Part shown: in pieces, positions 10,644-23,924 of the stretch | Layout: each line of letters starts with the position of its first letter | How positions within the stretch are numbered: the stretch's first letter is position 1 | From: Lethocerus indicus | Taxonomy: Eukaryota; Arthropoda; Insecta; Hemiptera; Belostomatidae | DNA length: 64,000 nucleotides | NCBI GenBank assembly: GCA_019843655.1 | Contig: JACDQD010000006.1 | Coordinates: 16,076,246-16,140,245, forward strand | Direction: 5' to 3' | The notes under the pieces: model-generated | What the model saw: the letters and a program-made list of their open reading frames with translations, nothing else | What the model was told of the DNA's origin: nothing | Database searches by the model: none | Translations under genes and position numbers: made by a program

Positions 10644-13600
10644 GAGGGTGGTGCGGAAATGTACTGAACTAAAGTTCGTTGGGTGCTCTTGCACCGATAA
10701 ACTAGCGCCGCCCAGAGTGTGGTGCGGAAATGTACTGAACTAAAGTTCGTTGGGTGCTCTTGCACCGATAAACTAGCGCTCCCTAAGGAGACAGAAACAC
10801 ACAAAATCTACGGTATTTCAACCCCTCGCAGACCACAAACATGAAAACATGTATTCTAAACTTCATAAACAGTTCTTATACAACATGTCAGCAAATATCT
10901 TAGAGAAATAAATAAGCCTAAAATATTCCGGGGAATTTATTATTAAATAAACAACAGATCCACCATAACAACTTAATCGTATTTGTAATACACAATAATA
11001 ATTTATTGTAGTGACAATAATTTTAATGAATAACACGATTACGAAATTCGGGATACTATAGGTGTTTACTTTTTACACAAAAGGAAAAATAAATTCATGT
11101 CCAATAATGTCAGGATGCTATAGAAATATAAAAATAAGAATTCTAGTACAGACAAAATATATAAGAAATACAATAAAATTAACAGTGATTTAGTAATGAA
11201 AACGACAATGGCGCAATTATCCACAAAAAATAATTAAGCCCGAGAATTCGTCGAATTGCGCGATAGTCGTTTCTAGTACAGTTTAAAATAAAAACAACTG
11301 ACGTTCATTAACAATAAAAGTGTTGACATTGTACCAAATTTTCCTTCCAAATAATCCTATAATATACAATTCAAGGCTGAGTCAGTATACCTCACCGGCT
11401 CCATCTTTACTCTTGTCCCATCAGTGGCCCATTTTAATTCATTTCACCGCTCAAAATTCCTCACTACTGCACTATCGTGTAGAAATTCCAGTCAAAATTC
11501 AGAATTAAAACACTCGAATTGGTCCCTTTGAACTAGGGTATAACACTCTGCTATATCTCCTCGAAATTACAGCGGTGGGAGCGGGTTCTGAAAAAGCCAC
11601 CGTAAAACATGTGGAAACGTCGATCATTACAGCCGCTTCATTAATCCTGTACCTGAAACAGACCGAACTACTGTTATTAACTTGTATTACAAACTGGAAC
11701 ATAGTATAGTACAAACAAACACCGATACAAAGTAAATGCATTTGCAGTATACTGTTTCGTGAATAAAAATGTAATAGGGCGCATCCATACGACAATATAG
11801 TAAGACTGATAAGCTATAAGTATAGCTATATTAAAGATATAGTAGTGGGTAGAATCATGTAGTTAAAAGGATCAAAGGATATTTCACCTCCCAGTTTCCT
11901 GGTCGAATCAATGCAGCGCGATTGCTGGAGGCCTGGAGGGCCCATAAATGAAAATGTCAACAGTTTACGACTGAAAATTAAATAATTCAGAAAAATTCCA
12001 TTCTGCCTGCAGACATGCCCATACATAATGAGACTAGGTCCGGGAGAAGAAGCAATCGACAAATTATCTCCAAAATATCTATTATTGAGGGAAAAAAGAC
12101 TACGATGACAAATCAGCGTATTGAGGAAACTGTCGCCCATTGTGTTAACCCGTTTGTTCAAGAATCGACAAGAAAAAAGGGAAAGAAAGACGTCCGTTAT
12201 AAAACTCTGGGTGAAAGCGAAACCGAAGAGATCAACGCCTCTGTCTTTTTTCCACCGATATCCGTACGCGTTACAATATACACGGGGCACAAAACTTACA
12301 TGTCGTCTGTAGCCTATTAGCGGACTCGGGCATAAATAAAATAAGACGTACAAAACTGAGCGACCCTCCGCTCATAAATCAATGTTAACGAGTCGGGGAA
12401 TTTCGGCTGGAATTATAAATTCAATCTTCGTCGGCAGTGAGGCTCCGGGCATTTTGCATATCGAGGAATGGTAATTTCTTTTGTAAAAGGGAGGTCCATG
12501 AGAACTATCGCTGGGACGGTTCCGCCATACTGATGAGGTCCGTCCCGGACACCTCCACGGAGCTTAGGCTCGGCCTCCTCAATCACGTCTGAACCACCGC
12601 TAATTATCAACTGAGTAAGAAGGACCCAATTCCGGTATCTAGTATTGAAGATATGCGATCTGTCCAATACTGGCAACTAGTGCAACTGCTCGCCTAAAAA
12701 TGTTTCCAATAATTCGACCTAATTGTTCGTGCTTAAACATAATCTACAAGCTCAAAATATTAATAGGTCAAACGTTAAACTGTGAGGCTGATAATTCCGA
12801 GTGGGGCAGCATTGATTTACGATTTATCTAAGTATTTTCGGTGGTGTCACATTAGTGTAACTGGAGACACGGGCGGGCGGGCGTGCATAACTCCGGGACC
12901 GCCGGGGGTAAGCGATAATCTCGAGCGACACGGTGAAACCCGATAATCCTAGTTCTGTCCGCATAGTTCATCCGGATTTATTCGCCTCCTACTTCCTTAA
13001 CTTTAACCCCTGCCTGGAAGCCATCCTCGGTAATAGGAGACCGCCGGCAGGACTGTCCCCAGGCCCCTGAATTATAGCGCCTCGCTCATGCAGCGGGCGA
13101 CCATTCGAGGAAACAAAACGACACAAACTATACTGAATATTATCAATTTCCTGCACAAGGAATGTCCTCTTGGTACATAAATAATTAAAATAAAACAAAC
13201 ACTACGGGAGCGTAAGAGGATTAAATTTAGATTCTATATTTTCCAACGTCTTTCCTAAATTAAACTTATTTATTATAGTACCGCACTATTCAATAAGTGG
13301 TACTTTGGGATTGACAACTTTCAATATCTTTCACTTTTTCTATGTGCCCAATGTTTTAAGCATTTGGTCAGTGAGTGAGTTATTTATTGAATATCACCAG
13401 AGTAAAGTATTCCAAATTTCGAACAGGAATCATTAATCCTACGTATGGAATCATAAATAAATAACGTACGAGGACAAGAGGCATTATAAAAAGCGACGAA
13501 TATTTTAGATTAATAATTAAAACTCACTAGTAAAATGAGAAATGGCCCAATCGTAATTTATTGTTATACAATGAGTACAATTATTGCAAAGTTAAGAAGC

Positions 13601-13729
13601 GTGACAGAACAGGTCGAATAGATTATCGGAATTTTAGCATCGATTCACTAAACCGGGAAGAGAGGAATAAAGGAAGGCCTAAGAAGGGAGGAGCAGGGGT
13701 CGACAACAGTAGTTGTAGTAGTAAGCATT

Positions 13730-14180
13730 TGTGGTAGGAGAGAGGGTGAGGGGGTGGTGGTGGGGCTAGGGGGGTTGCTAGGGGACAGGACTACTCTATC
13801 TGAGCTCCGGCCGGTGAATTTGTCCGGCTGTCGCATCCACAGTTTGCCAGTTTGTCTTGGCGTTGACCCGGTACTTTTTGCCGCCCGAGATGGCCGCCCC
13901 ATTTGTTATATTGGCCGCCCCTCGGTTCATCCGGTAATGCCCCCGCCCCTTCCAACAGCCCCCACCGCCACTCTCCTCGGGCTCTCCTGCCAAATTCTGC
14001 TGAATACACTTCCTGGCCGGACCCCTACCCCCTCCGTAAACCAAGAAACCTTCTGTTTCTTAGCCGCGCCCGCCCTCTATTGTTCGGGCCCGCTTGTTTT
14101 CCTCCTGTCTGAAAGGCCCCGGCTACCTCGGCCCGCTAATATATCACTGAGCTTCTCTTCCCGGTTAAAATCCGACTGAC
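13730..14180. other. GC-rich island with G4 edge
   Basis: GC-rich sequence open in several frames on both strands, which reflects lack of T and A rather than coding. It begins with the G-quadruplex-prone segment. Confidence 0.5.
13744..13784 (+). other. G-quadruplex-prone segment
   Basis: Five runs of three or more G (GGG, GGGGG, GGGG, GGGGGG, GGGG) are separated by loops of 3 to 7 bases, fitting the usual G3+N1-7 pattern. It opens the GC-rich island at 13.73-14.18 kb. Confidence 0.7.
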
Positions 14181-16882
14181 CCCGTTTCGTACGGTTTCCG
14201 CGCACTTAATGCCCCGGCTCTGATAAATAATATTTCACCGACCCACCCCCCCTCCCCAAAATCTTAGGGAGAACCGCCGAGGCTTTTAAATTGTGACTGT
14301 GCGGATCACCGGACTCTTCGGCACACCGATTTGGTCCTACGGTAGGGCGGTTCTCGCAATCGACACTACCGTACAACCACAGTAAAATAGTCGGGAACCC
14401 GCGTTCTTACAACATCCTGTCAGCATCAACACTGCAAGGAGTCAGAGTTTTATACCGGGAAGCCGATACCGGCTATAGCAAGCATTTAATTAATTCATCA
14501 AGTATATACTTTTCTTATGCAAACTATTCTTGTTTCACTCAATAATAATCCTCTAATAGAAAACATACAAAGGACCAACGCGTAATGTAATCAGCAGTTA
14601 AACGTGGCGAATCTGTTTATTTCTACTCTAATTTCATTGAAACAGTTTCTATGTGATAAGAACATTTATATATCACTCGGACCATCGGGACTGTATACGC
14701 TTTCTACTGAAAATTCTTTAAAAAAAATTGTTATAGACTGAAACCATTTGCATACTGAAATCGGACGGATTCTGCCTATAAAACAGTCTACAGAATTGTC
14801 TGAGCGATGGAAGACCGTTAAAAAAAAGCCGTGAACTGGACGTCCGATATAAACGATATTAAATCGCTTAAGAGGCAATCTGAAGAACTCCCCCCATCGC
14901 GTTTGATTGTTGACAATCAGGGCTATTGAAGTTTTTTCTAAGGGGAAAGGGACCGACTGGAATTGGGAGGGGAGGGGGGGAGCCGCCTGATTTTTCATTA
15001 TTTGCCCTACACAGACAAAAAAGCTTCACTCCGATACTAAACGACAATTCGGAACGGAAAGAGGTTAAATTATTAAACTGAAGAAAAAAATGTTTTACCA
15101 GCCGACCCGATACTTCGGACCAACGAATACCCGAACCGACGGAAACGAAACCAATAAATCAAATTTAACGGGATCCCATTTATTATCCGAAACATGACAA
15201 TTGGGAGACATATTTGAAGTATTAAACGTAACGTTCATATGCAGTCGCAGGTTTAAGCATATAATTCATAACCAAATAAGGGTCGCTGGCCTATGTTCAC
15301 ATGTTCCAATTATGTATTATAATTACAATTACTATACTAAAGGAAACTTGAATATAAATTACGGCAAATGTTAATCGTAGGTTTACCGTTCCTGTTTATT
15401 CTAATGAGTGGTACAGTGGTGGATTTGTAACATATCAATCAGGTTAAACTTCATTTAGTTCTGGCAATTCTGCTTACCCTAATAAGAATTCGATGGAACA
15501 TTATCTCGTGCAACGACCGAAGAACACAGTTATCCAGGGAGGCAAATGGTAAACTATTTTTCTAAATGTGTAAGGTCCTGACGACATAATGGAGATCGCC
15601 GGAGGGACCGTGCTCGGAAAGGAAAGAGGCCGCTTAAACAAACAGCGGCAATTTCAGGTTAACTCTGTAAAGGCGATTAAAATCACTCCGGCACCGCAAT
15701 AAATTTAAGGACGGCAATAATTCATTATGGCGGATTGCGCCGGCGGTGGAGAGGAGAGGAACCGGGAGAAGGTCTGGGCAATTACCGAGAGGAAATGAGC
15801 AGTGGCGCGGCGGCCACCGGGGCGAACCCAGTAGTAAAACTGGTTCCATTCATTAAAGGAACCACCACCACTGGTCGGGCCAGTGAGAGGAGAGCGAGAC
15901 GGAGGACCGGGCGCAAGGCGAGAGGGAGCAGGACGGAGATGGGAGGGAATAAGAGAGGACTAGGACTGGACGAGCGTGTCAATTATCCGGCTTCCGCGGA
16001 AACTGGAGCCCGCAGCTGCTTAACGACGGACACGTGAGTCTTCAAAGTCGACTGGAAAAGTGAAGTAGGCTCGGCGGAAAATTGCTTATACAAATGCAAG
16101 CACGATGGCCAATTTAAAAGGGGATACGAACTAAATATACAAGGTCTCCGGTTATTATCATACCGGACATCTGAAAGGTACTTCGAGGCAAAGCGACTTC
16201 ATCCAAAGCTTGTGTTCAAAAGTCGAATTATTAAACAGATACTAAACTCACTTTTTAATACCCTCCTTGCAATCTTGCACTTAGCCCTAGGCTAAACCGT
16301 GCAAACGCTATGTACATCACTAAATGGACTAAAGCCGCGAGTGGAGACGGAAGATTGTAGATAAAATTAGCTCGAATATTTGACATGCCAGTGGCACCGA
16401 CCCGTTCAGTAAACTGTAGAAGTAAAAGCTCCTCGCAGCTGGGGGTATTTACTTCTACATACCTACTCACATAACTACAAGTCCAGGCTAAGAGCTAAGA
16501 AATTAATATTGCATTATTGTCATTAACTCTCAGTGAATCGACCACATCCACGACATAATTCATATACAGAATTAATTATAATTCACTCCGGATGCGTTTT
16601 CTCGGGTCAAGAAAAAAATCGGCAGTAGATAGGGCTCCGGCGGCCCGAAGACACGGGAAAGAGGGAGGAGCGGCCGAGGCGCGCAATAAATTGCGTAAGA
16701 CGAGTAGCTCGGAATAAGATTCTCCCATTTCATTTCTCCGGCCGGCGAACGATAGGAGGAGGGAGACAGCGGAGGACACGAGGTAGGAGGAGGAGGAGGA
16801 AGAGGACGTGACAGGAAAGTGCAGTGGAGGAGGGCCGCGGCCGGCCACGTAGGCCCCGGTTCACCGCAAACACCGCACCGCC

Positions 16883-16912
16883 TTACATTACATTGCATTA
16901 CATTACATTATA
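16883..16912. repeat. (ATTAC)n pentamer repeat
   Basis: Six imperfect pentamers (TTACATTACATTGCATTACA...), with one G for A change. Confidence 0.92.
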
Positions 16913-19327
16913 CCCGTCCCTCCGGGGCCTCCATTCACTCGTTTGGGGGGCGTCAAATAATCTCCCGTCCGTATAATCATGGGAAGACTAAGATTTGAAC
17001 GGAAAAAAAAACGAACTTAAATCCCCGTACCGAAACGGTCGAATAATACGTTTTATGGGGATCGACCGTGCGCCTGAATGTGAAATATGTTCAGCGCAAT
17101 TGTAGGAGTCAAAAGACGTGAATATATTATTTGTATACGCTAGCATAAATAGAATGGAGGCACAAATATAAGACGCTCGATATAACTGAGTTTGGGCATA
17201 CCAATGCCAGAAAGATAACGCAATAAATGAACTATTTTTTATCAGAAAAATTACACTTATATTGGTAGTATGAAAATATTCGGACGAAAGGAATCAATAA
17301 TGAAGAGGAATAAGAAAATATAGGATTGGATGTGATCTTCGTCCGTACGAGGAGCGGAAGGAGCGGCGTAGGAGAAGAGGCAAATAACAAGATGCTGTTA
17401 GGGTCATCAGGGAGGCGGAGTAGCTAATGATTGGGGCATGGAGTATGACCCGGCCGCACGTCAATCTCCCATTACCCGGCCGGCTTTCCTCCCTCCCAAA
17501 CACCACACAATTACCCCATCTCGGAGCCTTTCGCCGTCGTTACTATAACTGGAGCAACCCCAGGCCTCGACGATTTCAACTGTCAACCCCTCGCGTCCCA
17601 AACGGAGGAAAATAAATTGTCGGGGTGATTGACTGGAACAACTAAAACAACTGACAGCTTCTCGGCACAAAAATATGAGGACGCAACACATATACCTTAA
17701 GCAAAAATTAGATGAGTTATTGGTATAACGTACGAGTAATAAATAGAACCCAAGGTGTATCCCAAAACTCACGCGGCTCCCAAACAGTTATCTTTTTTGT
17801 AGTCATATATTTTGAGAATTGGTTGTAATTCAGGAATTGTTAAATTGGCTTAAAATAAAAAGCTGAACAAATTAATAGGATAACGATATAAAACGTCCAC
17901 AATCAAACACAAAAAGTTAATTAACACAAGGTCTTCGCGAGACAAACATGATTGAAAGGTCAAGATACCCAGTGCGACTACATAACAAATCTTAGAGGTG
18001 AGCCTCCGGATATGTTTTTCCTATTCTATGACCATTATGACGGCGAGTGCTCTTACTTCGACCTTACCTACACAACCTCAATTACAAGAATACGTGCAAT
18101 CCGAAACTAATCTGCAACCGCGAAGATGATATTTCTTCAGGAATTATCGTCGTTTATACGGAGAAGGGAACAAAAGGACAGGAAGCATATCAATGAATCG
18201 GTCTTTCCTTTGGTCATTAGCCGGACAATGAATGGTCTACAGTTACTCTTAATTTGAAAACAGGAGAAAACAGTAGTACGGGAGCGGGCAATACGTGGAA
18301 TAATTTTCGACCACGTGTATAATTAAATAGGCTGGTTTTAATTAACCCGAGAGAAACCGTAGACGGCATTTAAAATTATGATGAGTATAAATCCGGCGTG
18401 ACATACAGCTGTGGGAACTCGAGAAAAGAGGCGGACTGTCAGAAGTCTTTTCTTAATGACACCGACTAGAATCCTAAACGACTTCCAAGTAATGTAACAT
18501 ATTTAATGACTCCCTCTAATGAATTACTTCTGTAATTGTTTGTTATCTAATGTGTTCGTGTCTACGCGGGGGTGAATTTAAAAATATCAATAATTCATAG
18601 AACGCACGACAAAAAATCGAAATGTGTATTACCAGTCGTGTGATTGTTCATACGTTTGTAATTCCGCTACTAATATTATAGAATATTTACGGATTTAGGG
18701 AAATACGTGATTAAGGGAAATATGTTTTCAAAATACCATTCATTTCTATCTGAATACGTTTTGTTAAATGGACCCGCTTAAGAGTTACTATTTCTGAACC
18801 AACATCTCGATTTCCTTCCCTCAGTCATAAATCTATAATATTAAAGATATATAATGTTGAGCTACATGTTTTTGAAACGGAGCGTAGAACCGAAGAAATG
18901 CATGATTTAACGCCGAAGCCCGAACCGGCCAACAAAAGAGTTGGGGGGTCTCATAAATGCCGAGTGAAACAATATGAATTAGATATGGGGGCAGGGGATG
19001 GTGATGCCGGGGCGGAGGCCGCCCAGAAGCCCCTTCACCGCTTCCCCAGGGAACTCTGACCTCCCACACTCCTCCTCCCAAAGTCACAGCCTCCTTCAAC
19101 CGAACCTCCGCCCTATTTATGTTTCTACTGGCAAGATACCCACACATTTTATTGCTCATAATAAAGTGTTTGCAATGTCGTCACCCCAGGAACACCATAC
19201 AGGGCTATAGCGACTAATTCATGTAAATAAACGGATCCCATATAGGTAAAAATGTTAGTTTAGAGCAGAAATTGCCTTCCGACAGGATCTGTTCCCTTGT
19301 CCGGGAATAGGCTGATAGTGATTTCAG

Positions 19328-19382
19328 TATCATAGTAGAGGTATAGTAGTCCGCATTACTACCATTCTGTGGGTTCAAATTG
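19328..19382 (+). other. Weak candidate exon, unassigned
   Basis: A moderate acceptor (GATAGTGATTTCAG) and a GTAAGTACC donor flank 55 nt with one open frame (YHSRGIVVRITTILWVQI). The other frames have stops. It is not recognised and has no partner exon. A chance pairing is likely. Confidence 0.12.
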
Positions 19383-19439
19383 GTAAGTACCTTCGGTGAC
19401 AATGGCGAGTGAGAATAACACGGCACAATTTATAATGGA

Positions 19440-19920
19440 GTTTTGATTTTGAGCGACGGTTTCGAAGAAGCCGGGCCTTTGCCCCATTCAGAATTCAGAA
19501 TCGCCGACTTAATACACGAGCGGATCCCGGCCGAAGAATGTGATGATTGGCTGGGACGACAACGTCGAACGACAGACATACCGGATGCGGTGGAGACCGC
19601 TGCGGTGTCGACTGTTATTAGAGTGCACGTACGGGCAACTCGCCGGCCAGGGCAAAATGTCCACCGACGTCTAACTAAACCCCTCCCCCGACCGTCCCTA
19701 ATAAGGCCATCAGCCGGGCCCGCTTGCAAATGCCGCCCCGTCGAAAAACTGCCGCCGATGATGTCCCCGCCCCACACACACCCTAAGCGACAAATAATTG
19801 GCGGAGCTCCCCGGCCGTACGCCGTTCGACACCTGATACTCGAATATAAAAATTACCGATGCTCCACGCCCACTTCGACGCCTTTCCTCAACCAAGAAGG
19901 CGCGGCATTACTGCGGTAAC
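19440..19920. other. GC-rich island
   Basis: Open frames of 158 codons (plus) and 115 codons (minus) overlap here. Neither is recognisable, and both look like consequences of low stop-codon density. Confidence 0.5.
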
Positions 19921-22900
19921 ATTAACGACAATACCCAACTTCCGCTCCAGAATTGTATAGATTAGGTCTCCCCAACATATGGACTTTGAGAAGAATTGAA
20001 TAGTTCCAAAAACGTTCGGCTCAATATATATTTCAGCAAAATTTTAGTAACACCATTATACTATTTGTAATAGAACGCAAATGAAAGTGATATTGTTTCA
20101 GAGGACGATACGATGTTCCATCAACAAAGCCCAACCACCAATGAATATCATTTACGACTAATTATATTTAGAATCAGTTTGGAATACCTTGGAATGTGGC
20201 CTGCGAGGGTTCTGAGTACCGTAGTTGTCTCCTCTCGCCGGTTTGGTCTTTTGCTATATCAATATCGACCATTAAACTAACATATTAGCTAGTAATATCT
20301 GACACAACAAAAAATTGCGGCGATTAAAGGTCCGACAACGGACTTTTTGACACGGGAAGTTAACGATTTGTAGGATATGTTTCACACACCCAACAAAAAA
20401 AGTCATTAAGACGACCGAACACAGCGGCACCGGCGTGTCCACAATTTTCAGCCATTGTAGTCTTCTCACACACTACAACGGAGAAAATTATAGCCTGCCA
20501 TGATAATGCCCAATTTCCACCCCCATCACACAGTTGGGAAACGTGGGCGTCATTAATAAATGTCGTCCGGATAATTATGTAATACAGCGAGGAAAACTAT
20601 ATCAAAACATGGAATGCGGACATTTCTGTAAAAGAAGGTCAATCGATAGAAGGAGCAGTTGGGATAAAGCGTTAGTTCGAATAACAGAATAATTTTCATG
20701 TTGTTTTCATACATTCAAAAAAGAGATATCGCTCGGTGGGAATCCTAATCACCGCAACGATCGCAAATTGTTTTCTCGAATAAGGCTTGTGGCGGGATGA
20801 AGGTGTGCAATAAAGGCAAGTAGCGCAAGGCAGATGTTGATAGGAGGGTGAGGGATATATCAGTTTCAATTCCAGGCCGGGTACTTAAGGGTTGGGGTGA
20901 GGACGAGATGATTTGGCCGACCCCGACCGAGGGGAGAGGATTGGCTGGCTGAGGCTAAGGCCAACCACATGCTTCCACATCAATCAGTTCGGTTCTCCTA
21001 CACTTCCGCTTTCACTAACACGCTCATTGAACCCCAGACTTATCCAAAACCCATCAAAACACCACGGTTTATTATAAACCGAGTAAACGATAACTGGTAT
21101 ATTAAGATCACAATATAATCTAACGCTCGGGACATTAAACATCCCGGATTTTACAGTTTGATCCCACATGGATCGTTTAATTTATGTTTGATCGCTTATA
21201 AGAAATATTAGATTCAGTTTAAAATAGACGGTATAAAATATATCGTGTACATCTCCCTTTTTGACTTTTGTTAAACCACCATTTTCCGGTCTCGGGAACC
21301 CGAACTAACGATCGAAATCGGTTTAGTTGCAGTGTCACCGAAGCGTTGCTAAACTCCCAACTCCCGAAGGCAGGCCTCAACCGAATCAATGCTACCGGCA
21401 GTGAAGTGGGGCGTGAGACGATCATCATAGGGGCAGGAGTTAACGAAACGGATCGACGGAAATAAATCAGACCATTAGTTGTCGATAACTGAAGGATCGA
21501 TCGCTCAAACAACCGAAACCTCTGTGACATGAAAACTACTGACGGCATTAATCTCGCCGAATGAACTGTATAATATACACGAATGTATGTAATATACAGA
21601 GATTAACAGTCGTAATAACTTCATGAATGAACCTCGGGGAATCTAATTTGGTACTATCAGAACTGAGCCGAGAGACAAAAAAAGAGAACGTAAGCGGAAA
21701 AGGAAAGGGCAAGAAATAAAAAATCATTGGGTCATTGCCCCGTACTTTTTGTGCTGGCACTGCTGTGAGATTTTTTAGATGATGAGGAACAGAAGATGCG
21801 GTAGCGGTTTAGTGAGTACGGACGACATAAAATAAAGCAGTAGCACTTTGTACTCTTTACGCTTAAAAACTGATCGGTAATTGAGTCGAAGAATATTTCC
21901 AATGTCATTGCCACAAAATTTATCGATTTAATCGAGAAACAAATGGATCTAATAATTCTCGACCTTTGTAACTCAATACTACTTTGTCCAACATTATTCT
22001 ATGTAAATTTAAATTGTTTCAACACGCCGGCTAATATATGAGCGCTTTAATGTTTACGGCAATTCAACCAACCTCCGACCCTTCTTTCAACACCCACGAA
22101 AGATATCGCACGATCGGTGATATTATGAACTGCCGCGGAAAAAATCAATTCGCGTAGCTAATTTAAAGCTGGCTCAAAGCTGTATAACATAAATAATATC
22201 TATAAACAACAGCAGCAACTAGGAGCATTTCGATGAATAGGAATTCGGTCGAACGTTATTCGAAATCCGATACGTTAGAGCAGTTCCCGCGGGATTTGTC
22301 CCTTTTAGGGGCAACTCGTCAATTATGCATAAGGAAACGGGAATTTTCCCGGAGGGCGACTACACAACCCATTTTCCGTTCCTGGGGTTAAGTCAGCCGG
22401 CGGCTTACGTGTTTTGATGAAGTATTAAGTAAAGCAAACAGTCCGCGGATCCAGGTAATCCTCTACGCTTTGCGTCCGGACACGTAACACGGGGTGAGGG
22501 GACCCACTTTATAAGAGCAGCTTTTACAAGATTCCCGTCCCCTTTATTAACCGGGCTTACCTTGCCCAATAAAGGGGCAGTAATCCAAAGAGGGACACCG
22601 CAAAGCTCGGATAAACCGGGCGAGTGGATTTCAATTTTCCAAAACAAGTTTATAATTTTATACCGGTTTTACACATTCCTATAACACACAGTGGAAATAA
22701 TTACAAAGTCCTGTACGCGATGTAAATGAATATTTAAAAAAAAATCTACGAATAAAACTTTTGTCCGTATTACCATCACAACAGAATGCCATAGCGGTAA
22801 AAGAACGTGGAGTAGTCTTCCTTCAAAAGAAATTATAACTTTCAAAATAACCGCAACTGTTGGCCCCCGACTGCGGCCGTGTGCATCGCGGCAAGAATAT

Positions 22901-23011
22901 CACCATAAATTATACCATGATGTCTTACTCAAATGATGGTTTTACAGTCGCCCGAAAACAATAACGTATTACGAATGAAAATCTCATACGTCCTAATAAT
23001 AATTCACTCAC

Positions 23012-23090
23012 CTTTGAAACCAGCCTCGGGTTCGGAAGGTCGAATAAAGTCTTCTACCGGGGTAGCTGTATCTTCAGGAGGTTCGTCGAC
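23012..23090 (-). CDS. USP48: USP48 exon: acidic C-terminal tail
   Basis: This 79-nt exon encodes 26 codons plus one base: VDEPPEDTATPVEDFI then RPSEPEAGFK and the first G of a glycine codon. The acceptor is TTTTATTTATTTCAG and the donor is AAAG followed by GTGAGTGAA, both strong. In vertebrate USP48 the ubiquitin-like domain is followed by ADEP, an acidic stretch and EEGFKGTGLL near the stop. Here the tail has VDEP, an acidic stretch and EAGFK(G), so the exon is the penultimate coding exon. The single G left at the donor fits a glycine codon split by a phase-1 intron. It lies 26.6 kb downstream of the preceding exon in transcription order. The exon is short and its middle is poorly conserved, so the call rests on the splice sites, the phase, the VDEP start and the GFK end. 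Confidence 0.88.
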
Positions 23091-23131
23091 CTGAAATAAA
23101 TAAAAGTAATTGTGAAACTCGAATGCGAATT

Positions 23132-23150
23132 ATTCGTGTATTACACGAAT
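23132..23150. repeat. Perfect hairpin, 8-bp arms, next to a USP48 acceptor
   Basis: ATTCGTGT, loop ATT, ACACGAAT. It lies about 40 bp upstream, in transcription, of the acceptor of the 23012-23090 exon, in the zone where a branch point would be expected. Confidence 0.85.
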
Positions 23151-23924
23151 TTTATGGATAATAATACCTTACTATAAACAGACTGTACTAAAGTTTGAGG
23201 AATATAGATTATCATGTTATGTTTATTGCGTAACGGAGCATATTAACAAAACATTCATTTTTCAAGGAAACGAAAATAAATTTACAAAATCCAGAGATTA
23301 ATTTTAAATACAGAAAATTAAAATCCTTGCTTTGTTTTTATCTTTTGCATAACTGATATACGATTAGTATCAGTATAACATACAAAATTATCTATCTGAC
23401 CAAAGTTATAAAGGGAATAGCGGAATATGCAATTTTTCTTATTGTTAACTATCGCTTTTAGGATTAAAATTGAGCCGTAATAAAACAGACGGCATTTTGT
23501 TTCTACACTCTTACAGCACAATTAGCTGTTTCGCTGTTATGCGGTAGTTTTTATAAGTTTACATTGAATTTCACTGCCCCACTAACTACCGGTAATAAAT
23601 GGATCTCAGTTCGAGCGATAATTTGTGTTCGGTCTGTCCGTTCACGGTCGAACTACCGCTGAGGGCAGAATTTACCGTATTAGGGTGGACGGCCGTAACG
23701 ACAAACAATAAAACAGTATTTAATATAGATATAGGAATGTCATAAATAACATCTCGAGAGATAATACAAATTGTAGGGGAGGATGGGGTGACCATTAAGG
23801 AGGTTCCGCAGGGTGGACGGTAAGGGGCAACGGGCTTCACACACGGCTACACACAAGCGCAAATGGAGCGGTTACAGAAATAATTTGTACACCGAGAGGG
23901 ACCTAATAACCGGTGTGGGCCACG

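Larger units (their letters stand above)
10552..10786. repeat. Tandem repeat, about 70-bp unit, 3.3 copies, with CTCF-like cores
   Basis: Copies start at 10552, 10622, 10692 and 10763, each with CACCGATAAACTAGCGC. Copies 1 and 2 are identical across the unit, copy 3 differs in the central GC-rich stretch and has one extra base, and copy 4 is cut short. Copies 1 and 2 carry TAGCGCCCCCTG, which on the minus strand is CAGGGGGCGCTA, the core of the CTCF consensus. Copies 3 and 4 carry degenerate versions (CTGGGCGGCGCTAG and TTAGGGAGCGCTAG). The 71-bp spacing of the last pair breaks any shared reading frame, so the array is not a protein repeat. Confidence 0.95.
7914..23011. other. Non-coding sequence 3' of the USP48 tail exon
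   Basis: This stretch holds the tandem repeat at 10552-10786, the G-rich island at 13.7-14.2 kb, a pentamer repeat at 16883-16912, and GC islands at about 8.0-8.3, 19.0-19.1 and 19.44-19.92 kb. It should contain the terminal USP48 intron and perhaps the last exon and 3' UTR, but neither could be fixed. A few short open frames (10116-10367; 19328-19382 as a possible exon) are listed separately. The remainder, for example 10.8-13.6, 14.2-15.6, 17.7-18.9 and 19.95-22.9 kb, is AT-rich without recognisable content. Confidence 0.6.

Noticed and set aside
10562..10804. Minus-strand frame with a repeated peptide (QEHPTNFSSVHFRTTL)
   Set aside because: It is the tandem DNA repeat read through. The unit length is not a multiple of three, so the peptide is not repeated in every copy.
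11826..12353. Minus-strand open frame of 175 codons, the longest in the window
   Set aside because: No recognisable domain, no splice or promoter support, an unusual residue mix, and an overlapping 101-codon frame on the other strand. Probably chance.
15726..15797. ATGGCGGATTGC start with a 23-codon frame before a TGA
   Set aside because: Good-looking start, but the frame stops quickly and the only GT after AAG is GTCTGG, a poor donor.
19443..19919. 158-codon plus frame and 115-codon minus frame
   Set aside because: Both lie in a GC island where stops are rare on all frames; neither resembles a protein I know.
22323..22381. Another possible last USP48 exon (G-TENGLC... to a TAA)
   Set aside because: The acceptor is acceptable but the peptide does not resemble the family end. 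Not distinguishable from chance.
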